From positions 1 through 7,986 of the forward strand of contig JAUXJL010000083.1 of the NCBI GenBank assembly GCA_030624805.1: DNA of 7,986 nucleotides. The letters are read 5' to 3'. Each line of letters opens with the position of its first letter. Within the stretch, counting starts at the first letter, position 1. The translations under genes were made by a program, and so were the position numbers. The notes under the pieces are model-generated. The model searched no databases. It saw only the letters and a program-made list of their open reading frames with translations, and had not been told where the DNA came from. This DNA is from Acidimicrobiia bacterium (GTDB lineage: Bacteria > Actinomycetota > Acidimicrobiia > Spongiisociales > SHLN01). Of the stretch, positions 1-6,140 are shown one piece after another.

Positions 1-39
1 ATAGCCCTGCATGACCCCTCCCAGGCCCGTGAGCACCCG

Positions 40-1527
40 ATGAGCGCCATCCACAAGGTGATCGGCACCGAGACTGAGTTCGGAATCTCGGTCCGGAACA
101 CACCCGACTTCAACCCGGTGCTGGCCTCTTCCATCGTCGTGAATTCCTACGCCGGTCTGAGGGCCAAGATTCAGTGGTCTCACGAGGAGGAATCGCCAGG
201 CCGAGACGCACGCGGCTTTGGCCCGGAGGGCGGGCTCATGCCCGATATCGACGGGGGCCTCGTGAACGTAGTTCTCGGCAACGGTGCCCGCTTCTACGTC
301 GATCACGCTCATCCTGAGTATTCCGCCCCCGAAGCCTTTGACCCGCTCGAGGCCGCGCTGTACGACAAAGCGGGCGAGGTGGTTGTGAGTCGAGCCGCCG
401 CCGAGGCCGTTTCGCTGCTCGAGGACGGACAGTCACTCGTCATTCACAAAAACAACTCAGACGGCAAGGGCAACTCCTATGGAAGCCATGAGAACTACCT
501 TGTCAACCGCGAGCTGCCTTTCGGTGACATCGTTGACTATTTCACGACCTTCCTCGTCACGCGTCAGATCTATACCGGCTCAGGCAAGCTCGGTTCGGAA
601 AACGGGCGCCCCGAGATCCCCTTCCAGATAACCCAGCGGGCCGATTTTTTTGAAGAGGAGGTCGGTCTCGAAACCACGCTCAAGCGACCGATCATCAACA
701 CCCGCGATGAGCCACACGGCGACCCAGCCAAATACCGGCGCCTCCACGTGATTATCGGTGATGCGAACATGAGCGAGGTCCAGAACCTCATCAAGCTCGG
801 CTCGGCCGCAATCATTCTCATGGCGATAGAAGATGGCGCGCTGCCCGACTCGCTGCGGTTGGCGCGGCCTGTGGAAGCGACCTGGCAGGTGAGCCACGAC
901 CTCGATCTCAACCACCCGCTCGAGCTGGCCGAAGGCGGCACAGCCACCGCCCTCGAGTTGCAGGGCCGCTACCTCGAGTGGGCCAAGAAGTATGCCGAGA
1001 ACACAGATCTTCCAGAGCCATACGAACAAGTGCTCACCGAGTGGGAGGGAGTCCTCGACGACCTGGACCGTGACCCGATTTCCACTGCTGATCGCCTCGA
1101 CTGGGCGGCCAAGTACCGCCTGCTGCTGGACTATCAGGAGCGGGATGGTCTTGGGTGGGACGAACCGAAGCTGAAACTGCTGGCTTTGCAATTTCACGAC
1201 GTGGACCCGGCCAAGAGCCTCCACCAAAAGCTGGTACAGGCCGGCCGCATCCGCCGACTCTTCACTTCTGCGGAGATCGAAGAGGCCGTAACCGAGCCCC
1301 CGACCCGGACCAGGGCCTATTTCAGAGGGAAGTCCGTTCGGAAGTATGGGGACTCGCTGGTAGCCGCCAACTGGGATTCGCTCGTTTTCGACTCCGGCGA
1401 GGAGACCCTCAAGCGGGTGCCTATGATGGAGCCGCTCCGAGGGACGAAAGAGCTTGTCTCCGGGTTGTTGGACCGCTCGAAGGACGCGGCCAGCCTTCTG
1501 AAGGCACTAGGAGAGAACGATGAGTGA
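40..1527 (+). CDS. dop: Dop, Pup deamidase / depupylase
   Basis: Dop cleaves the isopeptide bond between Pup and its target, and in species whose Pup ends in Gln it also deamidates that residue. It belongs to the glutamine-synthetase-like carboxylate-amine ligase fold shared with PafA. At 495 aa it has normal family length. The N-terminal metal/ATP motif GTETEFG (residues 9-15) is present, as is the Dop-specific insertion loop with the EEESPGRDARGFG signature (about 49-61), which PafA lacks. YVDHAHPEYSAPE (86-98) carries the expected catalytic Asp88. KNNSDGKGNSYGSHENYL (137-154) and the block from RPIINTRDEPHGD (216-228) to the HVIIGDANMSE strand (236-246) are further core motifs. The C-terminal domain includes PPTRTRAYFRG (about 425-435). 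The ATG at 40 is chosen because homology begins there; no strong Shine-Dalgarno is visible in the 39 bases upstream, so coupling to an upstream gene (often the ARC/Mpa ATPase) is possible. It overlaps pup by 8 nt. Confidence 0.97.
   Translation: MSAIHKVIGTETEFGISVRNTPDFNPVLASSIVVNSYAGLRAKIQWSHEEESPGRDARGFGPEGGLMPDIDGGLVNVVLGNGARFYVDHAHPEYSAPEAFDPLEAALYDKAGEVVVSRAAAEAVSLLEDGQSLVIHKNNSDGKGNSYGSHENYLVNRELPFGDIVDYFTTFLVTRQIYTGSGKLGSENGRPEIPFQITQRADFFEEEVGLETTLKRPIINTRDEPHGDPAKYRRLHVIIGDANMSEVQNLIKLGSAAIILMAIEDGALPDSLRLARPVEATWQVSHDLDLNHPLELAEGGTATALELQGRYLEWAKKYAENTDLPEPYEQVLTEWEGVLDDLDRDPISTADRLDWAAKYRLLLDYQERDGLGWDEPKLKLLALQFHDVDPAKSLHQKLVQAGRIRRLFTSAEIEEAVTEPPTRTRAYFRGKSVRKYGDSLVAANWDSLVFDSGEETLKRVPMMEPLRGTKELVSGLLDRSKDAASLLKALGENDE
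1509..1514 (+). promoter_or_regulatory. Ribosome binding site of pup
   Basis: AGGAGA lies five bases before the pup ATG at 1520 and sits inside the last codons of dop. It is the best Shine-Dalgarno in the dop-to-prcA run. This fits Pup being needed in larger amounts than the enzymes around it. It also confirms the pup start inside dop. Confidence 0.7.
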
Positions 1528-1708
1528 TCGAGAGCAGAAGCGCACCGAGCGCAAGACTTCTGAGACCGAGGAGGTCGCCGAAGAAACTACCGACGCGTCC
1601 CAGGAGGTCACCGAACGCATCGATGATTTGCTCGACGAGATCGACTCGGTGTTGGAAGAAAACGCTGAAGAGTTTGTGAAGAACTACGTGCAGAAGGGCG
1701 GGGAGTGA
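1520..1708 (+). CDS. pup: Pup, prokaryotic ubiquitin-like protein ending in GGE
   Basis: Pup is the 60-70 residue, largely disordered protein tag that PafA links to substrate lysines to mark them for the proteasome. This one has 62 aa. Residues 1-28 are polar and charged, the part expected to thread into the ATPase. Residues about 30-53 form the conserved amphipathic helix (TERIDDLLDEIDSVLEENAE, 31-50) that binds the coiled coils of ARC/Mpa and the groove of PafA and Dop. It ends FVKNYVQKGGE. The final residue is Glu, not the Gln of the mycobacterial protein, so it is encoded in ligation-ready form. Lysines 7, 12, 54 and 59 could in principle accept another Pup. It starts 8 nt inside dop and its TGA overlaps the GTG of prcB by 4 nt. 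It is too short and plain for a search by length alone, but the C-terminal half leaves no doubt. Confidence 0.97.
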   Translation: MSDREQKRTERKTSETEEVAEETTDASQEVTERIDDLLDEIDSVLEENAEEFVKNYVQKGGE

Positions 1709-2502
1709 GCCTCGATCTTCCGTCCGGGTTTCCCCTTCATGCGCACACTCCCGACTCCAGTTTCCTCGAGCTCCTAAAGAGCCGGGCTCTCAATCCCACC
1801 TGGGAATTAGGGGTGGGTGATGCCGAGACGTTGAGGGTTCCTGAGGCCACAACCATCCTGGCACTTCGTTATGCCGATGGAGTGGTTATGGTCGGTGACC
1901 GGCGGGCCACCGAGGGCAACACCATCGCTCATCGGCGTATGCAGAAGGTGTACCCGGCCGACGGTTTCTCGGCCGTCGCCATCGCCGGTACAGCCGGCCT
2001 GGCCATGGAGATGGTCAAACTATTTCAGACTGAGCTCGAGCACTACGAGAAGCTCGAGGGGACACGCTTGAGTCTGGAAGGCAAGGCCAATCACCTGGCC
2101 CGGATGGTGCGCCAACAGCTTCCGATGGTGTTCCAGGGCCTGGTAGTGGTTCCCCTTTTCTGCGGCTATGACGAAGCGGAATCTGTCGGCCGGCTCTATA
2201 CCTACGACGTGGTTGGAGGCCGATACGAAGAAGACGACTACGCGGCCTCAGGCTCTGGTGGCCGCGAGGCCAAGGCCTATCTTCGTTCTGTGTACAACGA
2301 AGCTCTGAGCGAAGAAGATGCCCTTACCCAAGGAATCTCTGCCATTGCCGCGGCCGCCGAACAGGACACCGCCACCGGTGGGCCCGATGTGCGCCGCGCG
2401 ATCTACTCGACCGCGGTTCTTGTAAATGGCGATGGCTACCAAGAGGTGGCGGCGGACCGGGTAGCCGCACTTTCACGAGACCTCGTAGGGGACTCGGAGT
2501 GA
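1705..2502 (+). CDS. prcB: PrcB, 20S proteasome beta subunit
   Basis: Catalytic subunit of the 20S core particle, forming the two inner heptameric rings. The 265-aa precursor has a propeptide that is removed autocatalytically. The mature N-terminus should be Thr49 in PEATTILALRY (46-56), giving a 48-residue propeptide. Counted from this Thr1, Asp17 (residue 65, in VMVGDRR) and Lys33 (residue 81, in MQKVY) fall exactly where the N-terminal nucleophile mechanism needs them. AIAGTAG (93-99), ELEHYEKLEG (110-119), the SGSGG loop (182-186) and DTATGGPD (221-228) match the actinobacterial beta family. The GTG start at 1705 shares four bases with the pup stop, with AAGGG six bases upstream at 1694-1698. 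The TGA overlaps the prcA GTG in the same way, so translation of the two subunits is probably coupled. Confidence 0.97.
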   Translation: MSLDLPSGFPLHAHTPDSSFLELLKSRALNPTWELGVGDAETLRVPEATTILALRYADGVVMVGDRRATEGNTIAHRRMQKVYPADGFSAVAIAGTAGLAMEMVKLFQTELEHYEKLEGTRLSLEGKANHLARMVRQQLPMVFQGLVVVPLFCGYDEAESVGRLYTYDVVGGRYEEDDYAASGSGGREAKAYLRSVYNEALSEEDALTQGISAIAAAAEQDTATGGPDVRRAIYSTAVLVNGDGYQEVAADRVAALSRDLVGDSE

Positions 2503-3179
2503 CGCTTCCGTACTACGTTCCACCCGAGCAGCTCATGAAGGATCGGGCCGAATTCGCCCAGAAGGGTATCGCCAAGGGCCGGTCGATCATTGCAGTCGAA
2601 TATGCCGATGGTGTGCTCGTGCTCGCCGAAAACTCGAGCTCGGCCCTCAACAAGATCGGTGAGATCTACGATCGGATGGCGTTTGCCGGAGTCGGCAAAT
2701 ACAACGAGTTCGAAGCCCTGCGTGTGGCCGGTATCCGCCACGCCGACCTCAAGGGGTACTCGTACGGCCGATCTGACGTGGCTGCCAAGAGCTTGGCCAA
2801 TGCCTACTCGCAGACGCTGGCAGCCGTGTTCACCGAGAGTGTGAAGCCGTATGAAATCGAGATCCTGATTGTCGAGATAGGTGACGAGCCCGAGAACACG
2901 AGTCTGTTCAGGGTGCGCTACGACGGCACCCTGGTAGACGAAGAGGGGTCCTGTGCCATCGGTGGTCAGGAGGACGAGCTGACCGCCCACATGAAGGATC
3001 GCTACGAGGCCGGCCTAAATCTTCGTGATGCGTTACGGTTCGCCGCCGAGGCCTTCGAGGCCGTGGAATCACGCCAGATCGGGCCAGACGAGTGGGAGGC
3101 CGCCGTCCTCGACCGGACAAACGGCCGTCGAATGTTCCGGCGCCTCTCGGTCGACGAAATAGGGACGGCTCGAAGCTAG
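2499..3179 (+). CDS. prcA: PrcA, 20S proteasome alpha subunit
   Basis: Alpha subunit of the 20S core, forming the outer rings that gate the chamber and dock the ATPase activator. It has 226 aa, somewhat shorter than the roughly 248-aa mycobacterial protein, mostly in the C-terminal tail. The N-terminal gate segment MTLPYYVPPEQLMKDRAE opens directly into the H0 helix region, followed by KGIAKGRSIIAVEYADGVL (22-40). No Thr nucleophile is present, as expected for alpha. ENSSSALNKIGEIYDRMAFAG (44-64), KYNEFEALR (67-75) and YSQTLAAVFTESVKPYEIE (103-121) are typical. The GTG at 2499 overlaps the prcB stop by 4 nt and is preceded by AGGGG at 2487-2491. The gene ends with TAG only 7 nt before the stop codon of the opposing GNAT gene. 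Confidence 0.96.
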   Translation: MTLPYYVPPEQLMKDRAEFAQKGIAKGRSIIAVEYADGVLVLAENSSSALNKIGEIYDRMAFAGVGKYNEFEALRVAGIRHADLKGYSYGRSDVAAKSLANAYSQTLAAVFTESVKPYEIEILIVEIGDEPENTSLFRVRYDGTLVDEEGSCAIGGQEDELTAHMKDRYEAGLNLRDALRFAAEAFEAVESRQIGPDEWEAAVLDRTNGRRMFRRLSVDEIGTARS

Positions 3180-3186
3180 GCAACGA

Positions 3187-3729
3187 TTACCAGGGCGGTC
3201 CACGGAGACCGATAGTGCCGGTGCGGGGTGCGGGCGACATGATGTCGATGACCATGACACGGTTGAACGTGAATGGCACAGTCCGGCCCTGTTGCTCAGT
3301 AAGCATCTGCCCGCCGAAGTCGACCCAACCGAGCCTCGAGTAGTACGGGATTAGCTCGTGATCGCACACGAGTAAGCCGAACTCGATATCGAGCCGCTCG
3401 TGGAAAGCCTCGATCGCTCGTCGCACTCCCAGCGCCGCGAATCCCTGTCGGCGGGCCTGCGGGTGCGTCTTGATCCCGCCGATACCGCCGATCCTCACAG
3501 CCCGGCCATCCAGCCCGGCGTCGCGGACGGTAACCCCGGTGTACGAGACCAGGCCCCGGTCGGGAGCCGTCACCTGGATTCCGGCGTCGGGTCCGGCCCA
3601 GTCGAAGTGCCGTCCGGACCACGTCGCATGGTCCTCCGGCGGGTACACGGCTCGGGACAGCTCGTCGAGATCAACCCGTTCCTGGGTGGTCCAGTCGGAC
3701 ATCGGCTTCAGTGTCACCGCGGCAGTCAT
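3187..3729 (-). CDS. GNAT-family N-acetyltransferase, substrate unknown
   Basis: A 180-aa Gcn5-related N-acetyltransferase expected to move an acetyl group from acetyl-CoA to an amine. The acetyl-CoA pyrophosphate loop is visible as GGIGGIKTHPQARRQGFAAL (81-100), with RRQGFA (93-98) fitting the R/Q-x-x-G-x-G/A rule. A second core motif, PYYSRLGW (128-135), is the usual strand 5/helix 4 region. The ending LRGPPW resembles the W-ending tails of AAC(2')-like and NodA-like GNATs, so an aminoglycoside or small-molecule acetyltransferase is one option and protein acetylation another; the sequence does not decide. The ATG at 3729 is chosen because it retains the first strand (AVTLKP); an ATG at 3702 would remove it, and the longer reading frame upstream lies inside pafA. 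No clear Shine-Dalgarno is seen. It starts 20 nt after pafA on the same strand, so the two are probably co-transcribed. Confidence 0.85.
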   Translation of the reverse strand: MTAAVTLKPMSDWTTQERVDLDELSRAVYPPEDHATWSGRHFDWAGPDAGIQVTAPDRGLVSYTGVTVRDAGLDGRAVRIGGIGGIKTHPQARRQGFAALGVRRAIEAFHERLDIEFGLLVCDHELIPYYSRLGWVDFGGQMLTEQQGRTVPFTFNRVMVIDIMSPAPRTGTIGLRGPPW

Positions 3730-3749
3730 AGGCTCGGTCGGTTGGGGAT

Positions 3750-5105
3750 TCAGAGGCTTCGTATGAGGCGTTCGACGCGTTCGTCGACGGCTTTGAAGGG
3801 GTCTTTGCACAGGACGGTGCGTTGGGCCTGGTCGTTGAGTTTGAGGTGAACCCAATCGACGGTGAAGTCCCGCTTCTTTGCCTTAGCTGCCTTGATGAAC
3901 TCACCGCGAAGTCGAGCCCGAGTGGTCTTGGGAGGTTCGTTGATCGCTTCGGCGATGGCGTCGTCGGTCACCACCCGGTCCATGAGGCCCTTTCTCTCGA
4001 GCAGGTAGTAGAGACCGCGGGCCCGGTTGACGTCGTGGTAGGCAAGGTCGATTAATGCCAGGCGGCCCGAGCCAAGTGGGAGCTGGTGTCTTGCTCGATA
4101 GCGCTCAACGATGTGGTACTTGGCAACCCAGTCAACCTCCCGGTGCAAGCTGAGCGGATCCTTCTCCAAACCGGTCAGCAGGTGCTCCCACATGTCAACC
4201 GCCTTCTGCACCTGGGCCGGGAACCCGCTGGTGCGGCCGTAGCGAGCGGTCCGCTCGAGATACTCCCACTGGAGGTCGAGGGCCGACAGTTCCCGGCCGT
4301 TGAGCAAACGAACCTTGCGAGTGCAAGTGATGTCGTGGCTGATCTCCCGGATGGCCCGTATCGGGTTCTCCAGCGTCAGGTCCCGGAACACCACATCGTC
4401 CTCGAGCATCTGCAACAAGGCGGCGGCAGTGCCCACCTTTGCATAGTTGACGTACTCGGACATGTTGGAATCCCCAGCGATGACGTGGAGGCGTCGGAAC
4501 CGTTCTGCATCGGCGTGTGGCTCGTCGCGAGTGTTGATGATGGGTCTGCTCCGGGTGGTGGCCGACGACACTCCCTCCCAGATGTGCTCGGCCCGCTGTG
4601 CGATGCAATACACGGTTCCGCGAGCCGTCTGAAGGAGCTTGCCGGCCCCCGAGAAGATCTGGCGGCTGACAAAGAAGGGTATGAGGGTGTCGATTGTGCG
4701 TTGGAAATCGTTGTGGCGGCCGACCAGGTAGTTCTCGTGGCACCCGTAGGAGTTGCCGGCCGAGTCTGTGTTGTTCTTGAACAGGAAGATCTCACCCCGG
4801 ATGCCTTCTTCTTCCAGGCGCCGCTCGGCCGACTGGACGAGCCCTTCCAGCACGCGTTCTCCGGCCTTGTCGTGGGCGACGAGGTCATAGAGGCTGTCAC
4901 ATTCGGGAGTGGCGTACTCGGGGTGGCTGCCGACGTCCAAATAGAGGCGGGCGCCGTTCTCGAGGAATACATTGGACGATCGTCCCCAGCTGACCACCCG
5001 GCGGAACAGGTACCGGGCCACCTCGTCGGGGGAGAGTCGCCGCTGGCCTCGGAGCGTGCAAGTAACTCCGTATTCGTTCTCCAACCCGAAGATGCGGCGG
5101 TCCAT
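3750..5105 (-). CDS. pafA: PafA, Pup-protein ligase
   Basis: PafA uses ATP to phosphorylate the C-terminal Glu of Pup and then joins it to a substrate lysine. The 451-aa product matches the usual length and aligns from end to end with the mycobacterial enzyme as I recall it. Key blocks are GLENEYGV (7-14) with metal-binding Glu9 and Glu11, RRLSPDEVARYLFRRVVSWG (22-41), the YLDVGSHPEYATPE block (55-68) with catalytic Asp57, FKNNTDSAGNSYGCHENYL (109-127), and the long run 168-217 containing AEHIWEGVSSATTRSRPI and RDEPHADAE. The C-terminal domain holds TTRARLRGEF and DWVHLKLNDQAQRTVLCKDP. The Dop-type insertion loop is absent, which separates it from the paralogue at 40-1527. The ATG at 5105 is the only start matching the family N-terminus, MDRRIFGLE. 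Its upstream region is shared with divergent pafB; in mycobacteria pafA instead leads a pafABC operon. Confidence 0.97.
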   Translation of the reverse strand: MDRRIFGLENEYGVTCTLRGQRRLSPDEVARYLFRRVVSWGRSSNVFLENGARLYLDVGSHPEYATPECDSLYDLVAHDKAGERVLEGLVQSAERRLEEEGIRGEIFLFKNNTDSAGNSYGCHENYLVGRHNDFQRTIDTLIPFFVSRQIFSGAGKLLQTARGTVYCIAQRAEHIWEGVSSATTRSRPIINTRDEPHADAERFRRLHVIAGDSNMSEYVNYAKVGTAAALLQMLEDDVVFRDLTLENPIRAIREISHDITCTRKVRLLNGRELSALDLQWEYLERTARYGRTSGFPAQVQKAVDMWEHLLTGLEKDPLSLHREVDWVAKYHIVERYRARHQLPLGSGRLALIDLAYHDVNRARGLYYLLERKGLMDRVVTDDAIAEAINEPPKTTRARLRGEFIKAAKAKKRDFTVDWVHLKLNDQAQRTVLCKDPFKAVDERVERLIRSL

Positions 5106-5112
5106 GACAGTC

Positions 5113-5118
5113 AGAGTA
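5113..5118 (-). promoter_or_regulatory. Candidate -10 element for leaderless pafA transcript
   Basis: On the minus strand TACTCT fits the actinobacterial TANNNT -10 pattern and ends seven bases before the pafA ATG. That spacing would put the transcription start at or within a base or so of the start codon. There is no Shine-Dalgarno before pafA, which agrees with a leaderless message. No convincing -35 hexamer is seen at 16-19 bp. Confidence 0.45.
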
Positions 5119-5210
5119 GCGGGGGAGCGCGCATGCCTCTTCACATCCGGCCGGGGGCCTGATATGCCACCTGTATGCGCACTATCCATCTGTACGACGC
5201 CCGTGTCGTC

Positions 5211-5216
5211 CATAAT
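5211..5216 (+). promoter_or_regulatory. Candidate -10 element for leaderless pafBC transcript
   Basis: CATAAT differs from TATAAT at one position and ends six bases before the pafB ATG at 5223, the spacing expected if transcription begins on the start codon itself. The bases between are CCCCGG, so no ribosome binding site exists. No recognisable -35 lies 16-18 bp upstream, so activator dependence is possible. I did not find the mycobacterial RecA-NDp pattern (TTGTCRGTG, 8 bp, TANNNT) in register with it. Confidence 0.45.
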
Positions 5217-5222
5217 CCCCGG

Positions 5223-6140
5223 ATGAGCAAAGTCATCGAACGCATCCTCAATCTGCTGGCATTCCTCCTCACCGTTGGGCGGCCGGTTTCCGCCGAGGAG
5301 ATTCGTTTCACAGTTGCCGGCTACGAGCAGGATGAGGATGAGGCGTTCCGCCGGATGTTCGAGCGGGACAAGGAGCTGCTGCGCCAGCTCGGTATCTCGC
5401 TCGAGCTGCGGGCGACTGATGCTTTCGAAGTCGAATACGGGTATGTGGTGCCGGAGGGTGGGTACGAGCTTCCAGATCCCGGCCTGACCGACGAAGAACG
5501 GGCCGCGCTCTGGCTGGCGGCTCAGGCGGTCCGACTCGGCGGCCAGCCGTCCGGTCCCGAAGCGATCTTCAAACTGGGTGGTGTGCCCGGTGCAGTCGGT
5601 GGAGAACCGTTGGCGGCCAATCTCGGTGAAGAGGTTGGTCTGCTGGGTGACCTCTTCACCGCCGTCGTCGACCATGTCATCGTCGGCTTCACGTACCGGG
5701 ACAAACCTCGGATATTCAAGCCGTACGGCCTGGTCCACCGCCGCGGCCACTGGTATCTCGTTGGCGAATTGATGAACGGAGAAGCGCGGGCCTTCCGAGT
5801 CGAGCGGATCACCGACCTGGAGCTGCGGGAGGCAACATTCACCCGTCCAGCCGGATTCGACGTCGAACGCTCCATTCCGGACGCCCCGTGGGAGGCCGGA
5901 CCCGACGAGCTCACTGCCGACGTTGTCTTCGATGCCGATATCGCATGGTGGGCGGAGCGCGAGTTGGGCGTGAACGCCACCGTCAGAAAACAGAGCGACG
6001 GGACCATCCGAGCGCGCATTCCGGTCGCCCATCCAGACGCGTTCGTCGGCTGGATGCTCGGGTTCGTCGACCAGGCCGAGGTGCTTTCACCCCCCGAACT
6101 TCGCCAACGACTGCTTGATCGGGTGGGTGAAGGGCCATGA
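5223..6140 (+). CDS. pafB: PafB, WYL-domain transcriptional regulator
   Basis: PafB pairs with PafC to form a transcription activator that, in mycobacteria, drives the LexA/RecA-independent DNA damage response. This 305-aa protein has an N-terminal winged helix-turn-helix (about 1-60) with SKVIERILNLLAFLL and AFRRMFERDKELLRQLGI, the standard PafB signature. A middle WYL domain carries HWYLVGEL with Trp-Tyr-Leu at 177-179 and RAFRVERI at 189-196, residues that line the proposed nucleic-acid-sensing pocket. The C-terminal WCX region follows, about 225-300. The ATG at 5223 is preferred over the in-frame ATG at 5175 because homology begins at Met-Ser-Lys and the -10 candidate lies between the two. 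The gene's ATGA junction overlaps pafC by 4 nt. Despite the gene name (proteasome accessory factor), it is not required for pupylation in characterised species. Confidence 0.93.
   Translation: MSKVIERILNLLAFLLTVGRPVSAEEIRFTVAGYEQDEDEAFRRMFERDKELLRQLGISLELRATDAFEVEYGYVVPEGGYELPDPGLTDEERAALWLAAQAVRLGGQPSGPEAIFKLGGVPGAVGGEPLAANLGEEVGLLGDLFTAVVDHVIVGFTYRDKPRIFKPYGLVHRRGHWYLVGELMNGEARAFRVERITDLELREATFTRPAGFDVERSIPDAPWEAGPDELTADVVFDADIAWWAERELGVNATVRKQSDGTIRARIPVAHPDAFVGWMLGFVDQAEVLSPPELRQRLLDRVGEGP

Noticed and set aside
580..1227. Minus-strand open frame of 215 codons opposite dop.
   Set aside because: Antisense to a well-conserved gene, low-complexity translation, no family match.
3197..3210. 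GGTC/GACC inverted pair as a bidirectional terminator between prcA and the GNAT gene.
   Set aside because: Only four pairs, six-base loop, no T-tract, and it lies inside coding sequence.
3730..3855. N-terminal extension of the acetyltransferase into pafA.
   Set aside because: The 42 added residues are proline- and arginine-rich, out of frame with pafA, and precede the first strand of the GNAT fold.
4086..5162. Open frame of 358 codons on the plus strand opposite pafA.
   Set aside because: It is a mirror of the GC-rich codon use of pafA on the other strand; no recognisable domain or ribosome binding site.
5106..5222. RecA-NDp promoter (PafBC target) upstream of pafB.
   Set aside because: TGTC occurs at 5204-5207 but not at the distance from a TANNNT box that the motif needs.
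5106..6032. Long minus-strand open frame continuous with pafA, giving a 760-residue reading.
   Set aside because: The extra N-terminal part is antisense to pafB and has no family similarity; PafA homology begins exactly at the ATG at 5105.
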